NCBI GenBank assembly: GCA_030789695.1
Contig: CM061142.1
Coordinates: 147,767,266 to 147,831,265, forward strand
Direction: 5' to 3'
From: Scilla litardierei
Taxonomy: Eukaryota > Streptophyta > Magnoliopsida > Asparagales > Asparagaceae
Length of the DNA: 64,000 nucleotides
The notes beneath the pieces are model-generated. The model was not told where the DNA came from. It searched no databases and saw only the letters and a list, made by a program, of their open reading frames with translations. How positions within the stretch are numbered: the first letter of the stretch is position 1; the number at the start of each line of letters is the position of its first letter. Positions 56,227 through 64,000 of this stretch are shown one piece after another. The position numbers were made by a program, and so were the translations under genes.

Positions 56227-59220
56227 AGCCTCCAACTCGGTTAAACACTGAGGATTTCGAGAATGACGACCTTCTTGACTAAAGCTAATTTAGTCATCTT
56301 ATCAGCCTTTATCATTAATGTTTTAAATGTATCTTCAATTATGTCCTTCTTTATCTTGATTATGAATCTAATGTAGTTTTACTTTTCAATAAAACTTTTT
56401 ACATTTGTTTCTAGAGATAGAGATGAATTATGACTGCCTAATGGATAATGCCTCTGCACACAAGATCCTTCTTGATAGATGCTATATCATCTTAATTATT
56501 ATGGTCCAGTCACTACAATTTCAGGACTAAATAGAAGGATCAGGTGAAGCAATTTTATTGCTCCCAAACCAAACACAAATTATAATAAAAGATGTTTTAT
56601 TTTCTCCATAATCACACAGAAATCTATTAAGTTTCAAGAAAATCTGTTTAAACAGAAATTACTTGGAAACTGATTTCGATAGTGTTTAATAATTGTATGT
56701 TATTTGTCAAAAGGATGGTATTGAAACCATCCTAGAACGTTTTAAAGGACTTCCGTCGAGCCTTTATCAAACATACATCCAACCTATAGAAGCTAATCTG
56801 ATAGAGCACCAGCTGTGTACTACATCACCAGAATTCAATCTCTGGTATTATAGACTAGGTCACCCAGGATCGGTAATGATGTACCGCATCATAAACCGCT
56901 CCTGCGGACATAATTTGAGGAACCTGAAGATTCTTAAAAATGGTGATTTTCATTTTCCCCTCTGTTATAAGTGTAAAACTAATCAGGAGACCGTCCCACC
57001 TGAAAGTGGAGTTTTGAATCCCCTTGCTTCTTGGAGAAAATACAAGGAGACATTTGTGGGCCAATTCACCCATCAAGTTCTCCATTTTGGTACTTTATGG
57101 TACTGATAGATGCATCTTCATAAAATTATTTTCCATACTAGGCTCACAAAACAAAAGCCTGAAGCTTCTGAGACCATTTCTTAGGACACTAAGTCTTTGT
57201 CTCAATATGATCCGCGTACCAATCTTTGTGAAGATGAGATCCTAAAGATCCTTCACATTCAGAATACTTTTACTCCCGGACATATTTACTTATGACAGAA
57301 GATTATCATATCACACGTCCCTACTACCAATACGCCAGCTAGGATTAACATCCCCAAAGATGGGTGCAATCCACCGATAGCAGAATCGGCTGTACCTCAA
57401 ATAAAAAGAGGACAATTGCCTGGCTCCAAGGATAAAATCCCTCATAATAGGAATATACCTGGTGAAATAAATAATATCCCACCACAGGATGCTGAGCTCA
57501 GACCAGTAATCTCTCCCCTCCTTCAGTCCCCCGAAGAGGACGATACAGGAGAAATATAATTAAAATTCATACGTACTGGGGAGGTACTGGACATAAAAAA
57601 TACTGTTGTCGACGATGACTTTGCGTTCGATATTGCTATTCACTTCGCTAAAGGCGACGATGATATCTATCCACTATCTCTAGTTGAATACAAACGCAGA
57701 GATGATTGGTAAAAGTGAAACGAAGCAATAGGAGTAGAGCTGGACTCACTCTTAAAATGCAAAGTCTTTGGATCAGTAGTCCAAACACCAAGAGGTGTAT
57801 AACCTGTGGGATACAAGTGGGTATTCGTAAGGAAAATAAATAAGAATAATCAGATCGTAAGCTACAAAGCACGGCTTGTAGCTTAGGGATTTTCCCAACG
57901 ACTGGGGATAGAATATACTTTCCCGGGTTATGGATATGATCACATTTCCGATTCATAATAAGCTTAAATGGAAGGCCTAGAAATGCACCGCATGGCCGTT
58001 GTGACTGCATATCTACATGGAAATATAGATAAAGATATCTATATGAAACTTCCAGATGGTTTCAAATACCAACTGAAATAACATATAGACCTCGGGACAT
58101 CTATTTTGTTAAGCTGTAAAGATCATTATATGGTCTTAAGCAATCGGAAAAAATGTGGAATAACAGACTGAGTGATTTCCTTGTTCAACAAGGTTTCACC
58201 AATAATTAAGTCCGCCTGTGTATTTTTATTAAAACCACGGGAACAGGATTCGTATTAATAACCGTCTAATTAGACGACTTAAACCTCATCGGATCTCCTG
58301 CATAGATTTATGATATGTCTGCAAGCCTCAAACTAATGTTTGAAATGAAAGACCTAGGCAAGACTAATATAGGCTTGGCTTACAGATAGAAAACCTCGGC
58401 AGAGGAATCCTGTTACACCAAACCACATACACAAGAAAATTACTTAAAAATTTCCATATGGATAAGTACCATCCTCTAAGTACACCAATTGTCGTTAGAT
58501 CTTTGGATATATATAAAAACCCCTTTCCGGCCGTTGGAAGAGGGGGAGAAAATATTGGGTCCTGAAGTATCTTGCCTTAGTGCCATTAGAGCACTACTAT
58601 ATCTGGCAAACTGCACGCATCCCGACATAGCGTTCGCAGTCTTTCTACTATCCAGATACAGTTTCAGCACCCGCAGTGCCACTGAAACAGAGTAAAGCAG
58701 CTTATGCGCTACCTCCAAGGGTCAGTTGACCAGGGATTATACATCCAGAAATGTGGATTTTTCACTTTGATTGGTTATGCAGATACAGGTTACAGGTCTG
58801 ATCCACTTACCGAGAAATCACAGACCGGTGTTCATTTTCGGTGGTATGACCATCTCCTGGAAATCTTTGAAGAAAACTACCACAACAGTCTCATCCAACC
58901 TCCCACAGCTCCTGGCAATCCATGAAGCTAGCAGAGAATGTGTCTGGCTTCGTTCAGTCCTTCATCGCATTTTAGTGACGACCGGCCTGCAGACGGACGA
59001 CCTTGAGCAAAACATATTTGAAGATAATACAGCTTGTATATCTCAACTACAAGCTAGTTACATCAAGGACGACAGGACGAAGCACATCTCTCCCAAGTTC
59101 TTCTGGACGCACGAGTTACAAGAGCAGAAGCAGATTAAAGAACGGCAGATTCAGTCCTGTAATAATTTAGATGATCTATTTACTAAGGCATTGCCTAGAT
59201 GTACTTTTAGAAATCTTGTA
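56227..59220 (+). pseudogene. pol: Inner copia pol with the integrase core deleted
   Basis: Protease-like CLMDNASAHKIL near 56425 (outer copy: LVDGASTHTIL); pre-integrase region with LWYYRLGHPG (about 56840) and zinc-type CYKC; the integrase core begins (FWYFMVLIDAS) and breaks off at about 57117, where stop-rich sequence follows. RT pieces from about 57600 include GYKWVFVRK, SYKARLVA and LDDLNLIG (58273), with many stops. RNase H contains YLANCTHPDIAFAV and ends at the stop near 59221 with EDNTACISQLQ, RTKHISPKFFWTHEL and DDLFTKALP. The second and third integrase catalytic residues are absent. Confidence 0.82.
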
Positions 59221-59459
59221 TAGGGATGCGATAGCTGAGAGACCTACAAGCATGAAGATTGTACTGATCAGGGGGAGTAACCTGTGTGTTGTACTCTTTT
59301 TCCTTAAGACTGTTGGTTTTTCCCACTAGGGTTTCCACAGCTAAGGTTTTAATGAGGCAAACACGTTTACTCCGGATCCAGAAGTATCCACCCCATTATC
59401 ATCGCGAATCCTGAAGTATTCATAGGCTAGGTCAAAGGTAGTGGATGGATAAGGGGGAG
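59221..59459 (+). other. Inner copia 3' UTR and polypurine tract
   Basis: Non-coding. Ends in AAGGGGGAG (59451-59459) immediately before the LTR TG. Confidence 0.85.
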
Positions 59460-59633
59460 TGTTATGAGTGGGTGAGACTTATGGTCTCCCCCCTTATTTA
59501 TCCACCATTACACCCCACTACATAGTAGTGAGGTGAACACTTGGTATTCTAGAGACCATTGGTCTCCCCTCTCTTTATGATGATATAATAAAATGGGACC
59601 ATGGGCTATATCCATGGTTGATTATCTCCAACA
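59460..59633 (+). mobile_element. 3' LTR of inner copia (174 bp)
   Basis: TGTTATGAGTGGG to CTCCAACA, followed by the right TSD copy ATGAT (59634-59638). Confidence 0.93.
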
Positions 59634-59638
59634 ATGAT

Positions 59639-60670
59639 GAAATTATTTTCAATTTCTTTTTTTGGGGGCTGAATATATTATGCAACACTAGTCATATGTG
59701 CTATTAGCCCATTAACCCATTTATTAAAAGTAAAAATAGAGATTTTAAATTGGATGTTGGGCCTGTAGCCCGCATGAACCTATTGCATATTTTTTTAATG
59801 GCTGTTGGGCATGTAGCCCACATGAACCTATTGCATATTTTTTTAATGGCTGTTGGGCCTGAAGCCCGCATCAAGCCTATGGGCTTTTATTTTAATAATT
59901 GGGTTATGTTATTTTTCTGTTTTAAATATAAATTTAATTCAGAAAAATTCAATTTAATCTAGAAAAATATCAGAAAATATCAGAAAATTACTGGAAATTC
60001 TGAAAAATCTGGATAATTGAAGTATTGCATTAATATATTCTTTTTGGGATGCTACTTGTTTTTTTGGTCCATATAATATCAATAACATCAATATCTGCAT
60101 AATTTGGATTAATTAGATTTTTTTAAAATAAGTATGAAAGGTCTTGAGATCGCTCTGCCGTTAGTTATCTAACCTAACGGTGCATGATATGTCTCCACGT
60201 GGACCAAGTAATTATTAAATATTTTATATTTATCCAATAAAATTGCATGAGATGTTGAATAAAATGTATTGAGTATGCATGTGATGTTGCATACTTTTAT
60301 AAACTGCCTCGAATGTTGGTAAGACTATGTTGTGGTTTTTTGGATCGGCCGTTATTAGTCACCACCATTTATTTTTCCTCCCATTTTATTTTTTCTTTTT
60401 GAGCGAAAATGTAGTGAGGAATTAAATGTAAAAGCCAAAGCCCGAAGAAACTTCGCCTGAAGACGGAGGAAAATTGCTAATGCTGGGACCCCCAAGGGTT
60501 TCCAATTTGTAATTTTAATTTTCTCGTTTTTCGAAATGTATAAAGGGACTTTGGACTTTTATAATTTTTTGTGGTGATCGGCCGATCCCCACAACTAGTT
60601 TAGTTTTACTTCTATGCAAGTTTTAATTTTTTATGTATAATTAATTCTTGCTTATTCCATGCTTAGATAA
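59639..60670 (+). other. Outer copia leader, right part
   Basis: Non-coding. It preserves uninterrupted versions of both Tekay target sites in the inner copy (about 59863-59880 and 60236-60253). Confidence 0.8.
59756..59875 (+). repeat. 48-bp tandem repeat, 2.5 copies
   Basis: GTTGGGCCTGTAGCCC-type units start at 59756, 59804 and 59852. The inner copia has a single unit (27135-27150). Confidence 0.9.
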
Positions 60671-61601
60671 ATGGCAAAAATTGCGAGCGTTGATTTTGAT
60701 GTTCTCGATGCGGCTGGAAAAAAATTACTTGAGCTGACAGCTGGACCTAAATTTCCATCTGCGCTCACAGGGCATAAGTCACATAATTCAGGCTCCAGCT
60801 ATGGCTGTGACAACTGATGAAGGGACTTCTACTGTTAGAGTCTCCGATGTAGAGAAGGTGAAAGCCATTATCTATATCAGGAGACATATTGATCGGACCC
60901 TGAAGGTCGAATATCTAACAGTGGAAGACCCTTATGAACTTTGTACATCACTTGAGGACAGATACAAACATCAGAAAGATGTTATCCTCCCTCATGCACG
61001 TTATGAGTGGGAAAATCTCTAACTTCAGGACTTCAAGTCCGTAGCTGAGTATAACTCAGCTCTCCATAACATCACCTCACGCCTGAAGTTATGTGGCGAA
61101 CAAGTCTCGGAAACCCGAATGCTTGAGAAAACATTTACATCTTTTCATGAGAAGGATGCTATTCTCATGCAACAGTATCGTGAATGCAAGTTCACGAGGT
61201 ACTCTGATTTACTCTCCTGCCTTCTTATGGCAGAGCAGAACAGGGACCTCCTACTGGCCACTCATAACCTACGCCCTGCTGGCTCTGCTCCTCTCCCTGA
61301 AGCTCACACAGTTTCTTCCCAGAAGATGAAGAACAAGTACAGAGGAAGATTCAATGAGGGGAAGAAGCAGACCAGAGCTCCTCCATAGAACAACAATAAT
61401 GATGGGAAGAAAAAGAATACGTGGAAGATGAATACCTCTGACCAGACGTCTGCTCCCAAGAAAAACCGGGAAGACAAATGCCACAGATGTGGCATGACTG
61501 GACATTAGTCCAGGGTCTGTCGTACTCCACGCCACCTCCATGCTTTGTATATGGCAAGCCTGAAGCCTTCCGTAGAAACAAATCTGGTGGACATACAGCC
61601 T
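60671..61601 (+). pseudogene. gag: Outer copia gag
   Basis: ATG at 60671 (Met-Ala-Lys-Ile-Ala-Ser-Val-Asp-Phe). One extra A in the run near 60718-60724 shifts the frame relative to the inner copy. The gag frame resumes through IIYIRRHIDR, EYLTVEDPYELCTSLEDRYKHQK and ARYEWENL, with a stop at 61020. Then LKLCGEQVSETRMLEKTFTSFHEKDAILMQQYRE and LLSCLLMAEQNRDLLLATHN follow. The CCHC knuckle, CHRCGMTGH-x4-C, near 61481-61520 has a TAG inside it. Confidence 0.85.
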
Positions 61602-61779
61602 CCAACTCGGTTCAACACCGAGGATTTCGAGAATGATGACTCCTTGACTAAAGGAAATTTAGTCATCTTTTCTGCCTTTATCATTAATGTTTTAAAGTAT
61701 CTTCAATTATGTCCTTATTTATCTTAATTATGAATCGAATGTAGTTTTACTTTTCATAAAAGTTTTAACATTCTTTTCT

Positions 61780-63002
61780 AGAGATGAAGTGTGAAAGCCT
61801 AGTGGATGGTGCCTCCACGCACACGATCCTTCGTGATAGATGCTATTTTAAAAGCATCATTAATTATAATGGTCCCGTCACTACAATTTCGGGACTAAAT
61901 AAAATAATCGAAGGATCAGGTGAAGCAATTTTATTGCTCCCACACCAAACACAAGTTATAATAAAAGATGCTTTATTTTCTCCAATAAACAAACAGACAC
62001 CTATTAATTTTCAAGGACATCCATTTAAACAGATATTACTTGGAAACTGAAGATTTAAAATAGTGTTGAACAATTGTATGTTATTCGTCATAAGGATGCT
62101 ACTGAAACCATCCTAGCACGTTTTAAAGGACTCCCGTCGAGCCTTTATCAAACATACATCCAACCTATTGAAGCTAATCTGATAGAGCATCAGCAGTGTT
62201 CTACATCACCAGAATTCAGTCTCTGGCAATTAAAGATTAGGTCACCCAGGATCGATAATGATGCACCGCATCATAACCCAATCCCCTAGACATAATTTGA
62301 AGAACATGAAGATTCTTCAAAAGGGTGATTTTCCTTGTCCCCTCTGTTATAAGGGTAAAACTAATCAGGAGACCGCCCCACCTGAAAGTGGGGTTTTGAA
62401 TCTACTAGCTTCTTGGAGAAAATACAAGGAGACATTTGTGGGCCAATTCACCCATCAAGTTCTCCATTTCGGTACTTTATGGTACTGATAGATGCATCTT
62501 CATAAAATTATTTTCCATACTAGGCTAACAAAACAAAAGCCTGAAGCTTCTGAGACTATTTCTTGGGACACCGAGTCTTCGTCTCAATATGATCCGCGTA
62601 CTAATCTCTGTGAAGATGAGATCCTGAAGATCCTTCACATTTAGAATACTTTTACTACCGGACAAATTTACTGATAACCAGAAGATTATCAGATCACACG
62701 TCCCTGCTGCCAATACGCCAGCTAGGATTGACATCCCCAAAGATGGGTGCAATCCACCGGCAGCAGAATTGGCCGTACCTCAAATATAAAGAGGACGACC
62801 ACCTGGCTCCAAGGATAAATTCCATCGCAAAAGGACTATACCTGGAGAAATAAAGAATATCCTACCACAGGATGCTGATCTCAGACCAGTAACCTCTCCC
62901 CTCTTTCAGTCCACCGAAGAGAACAATACAGGAGAAATATCATTAAAATTTGTACATACTGAGGAGGTACTAGACAGAAAAAGCATTGTCGTCGTCGTCG
63001 AT
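61780..63002 (+). pseudogene. pol: Outer copia protease to truncated integrase
   Basis: Protease LVDGASTHTILRDRCYF (about 61800) and IEGSGEAILLLP; pre-integrase segment ILARFKGLPSSLYQTY with a frameshift near 62228; CYKGKTNQET; the integrase core starts and breaks off at about 62504 at the same place as in the inner copy. The downstream linker (ILKILHI, IPKDGCNPP) continues to about 62990, where a short GTC repeat meets the Athila LTR. RT and RNase H are not in the window. Confidence 0.78.
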
Positions 63003-63371
63003 TAACGTCCCCTACGTTCTTATGCGTGTGTGTTGTGATCATGCAGGTGTGCAATATGATGGGGGACGTGAAATTTAGAATATTTATAACCGCAAGCGCA
63101 CGGTGTTGTAGAGTGGCTTGGGGGTCGAACACAGGGATGCGTGGTTATGCTTGTGTCAGAAGGGACCGAATTCACCCAGGGGTGAGCTAGCCCGAATCGA
63201 TGGATGGGTTGTCACGGAATGTAAATACGGGGTTAAACAAAATAAAGGCAAACCTGGGACTTCGGTTTTCACCCTATCATGTGTTCTCGCTATCACGACC
63301 GACGGATAGGATAACGATCGGAATTAGGGTTCAATGGTGAGACGTTGCATCTAAGAGTGATACCAGCGTCC
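63003..63371 (-). mobile_element. Minus-strand Athila-like LTR, U5 side
   Basis: Reverse complement of the Athila U5 (compare 42100-42465): it starts TAACGTCCCC (expected TGACGTCCCC) and contains GCAAGCGCACGGTGTTGTAG and GGGTCGAACACAGGGA. It is interrupted at 63372 after CCAGCGTCC by another insertion, so its length is unknown. Confidence 0.8.
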
Positions 63372-64000
63372 TGTAGTGACCCTGTGCTATGAGGAACAAA
63401 CACTAGAGGGGGGAAAATAGTGTTTTATAGAATTATAAGGAAATTACGCCAAATAAAACCCTACTTAACCAACAAATGCGGAATACAATAAGTGAACAAC
63501 AACACAAGCAATAATGCAATGCAAACAAGTAATCTACCCTGGTTCGGTGCCACCCAAGTCTTCCCGACTTGTTACCGGTGCCCTACTCCAGCAACACCCG
63601 GATCCCCTCCGGATACTCTAGCAAACCGCTAGAGATTTCCTTTAGCCCACTTGCGGAAACCCCACAAGTGCAATCGACCTACAATCGATGTCCGTGTATC
63701 CCACAACCCGGGCACACGCAAAATCCTAAATCCCACAACTTGGGATTTATGCAAACTCTCACAAACCGAGAGAAAAACTAAATCTTGACTCCCACAACTT
63801 GGGATCAAGCCAACACTCTCATCAACCGAGAGTAAACAACAATATAAATGTATTGAAGATGAAATAAATAGCTTCTCACCACAAAATCCTATGCCTTGAG
63901 AAATACTTACCAATTTAGGGCAAGAATGGATTTTGAGGAAGATGAGATCACCAAACCCTAGCTCCACCAAGATGAGCAGCAATAGATGGCTAGGGAGGAG
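63372..64000. mobile_element. Unassigned insertion, probably an LTR end, runs off the window
   Basis: Begins TGTAGTGACCCTG at the break in the Athila LTR. No gene. 63556-63832 is a chain of short perfect hairpins, for example CTCTAGC/GCTAGAG (63616-63634) and AAATCCCA/TGGGATTT (63728-63748). The nested order suggests an LTR retrotransposon, but family and strand are not determined. Confidence 0.45.

Larger units (their letters stand above)
25793..59633 (+). mobile_element. Inner copia element, complete ends, five other elements nested within it
   Basis: LTRs at 25793-25967 and 59460-59633; perfect 5-bp TSD ATGAT (25788-25792 and 59634-59638). The internal sequence, once nested inserts are removed, is leader (25968-27158, 29588-29961, 39467-39878), gag (39879-40798), then pol (56227-59220). 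The integrase core is missing. Inserts: Tekay solo LTR, full-length Tekay, Athila carrying a rearranged gypsy. The family belongs to the copia group whose gag starts Met-Ala-Lys-Ile-like and contains EYLTVEDPHELW. Confidence 0.88.
24779..63002 (+). mobile_element. Outer copia element, split by the inner copia
   Basis: LTR at 24779-24951, leader to 25792, then the inner copia plus one ATGAT target copy (25793-59638). The outer element resumes inside its leader at 59639, with gag from 60671, protease from about 61790 and a pre-integrase region to about 62300, before meeting a minus-strand Athila LTR at 63003. Its 3' end is outside or lost. Removing 25793-59638 joins GGGAAATGAT to GAAATTATTTTC, matching the uninterrupted leader of the inner copy at 27023-27045. 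Confidence 0.85.

Overview
This is nuclear DNA of a flowering plant, probably a dicot because the DNA is AT-rich (the species cannot be told). The window is almost entirely transposable elements nested in one another. I found no host gene, rRNA, tRNA gene or CRISPR array. The protein-coding stretches are gag, protease, reverse transcriptase (RT), RNase H and integrase of LTR retrotransposons (Tekay-like Ty3/gypsy, Athila-like Ty3/gypsy, several Ty1/copia), plus one plant L1-type LINE. Nearly all are broken by stops and frameshifts; the LINE ORF2 (14513-18061) is the only long intact reading frame.

Layout. 1-6244: right-hand part of a Tekay-like element ending in a 2.4 kb LTR. 6245-10105: 3' half of an Athila-like element (ORF1 remnant, UTR, LTR). 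10108-18913: 3' end of a copia element whose LTR is split by a LINE (12851-18248) and a foldback MITE (18302-18686). 18914-22405: a decayed Sirevirus-like gag and a second copia LTR. 22406-24778: AT-rich remnants. 24779-63002: a copia element split at 25792 by a closely related copia (25793-59633, TSD ATGAT). The inner copia carries a Tekay solo LTR (27159-29587), a full-length Tekay element (29962-39461, TSD TAATT) and an Athila-like element (40799-56221, TSD CATAC/CAAAC). The Athila itself carries a rearranged gypsy element (45826-50369, TSD AGCAG). 63003-64000: a minus-strand Athila LTR broken by another insertion.

The most interesting signals are in the non-coding parts. (1) Five or six unrelated LTRs, and one internal Athila region, have clusters of short palindromic motifs just upstream of a TATA-like box. 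Each family has its own motif. (2) Both Tekay copies carry GT..AG intron-like gaps at the same two places in gag-pol. (3) The Tekay LTR leader holds three consecutive stem-loops with compensatory base changes between subfamilies, and a conserved acidic micro-ORF. (4) Primer sites of the Tekay and copia elements both appear to match tRNA-Ile, the copia one only its anticodon arm. (5) The two nested copia copies share the same loss of the integrase core. (6) One gypsy-derived insertion has U3 ends at both termini yet a perfect 5-bp TSD. I did not find a new enzymatic or defence system.
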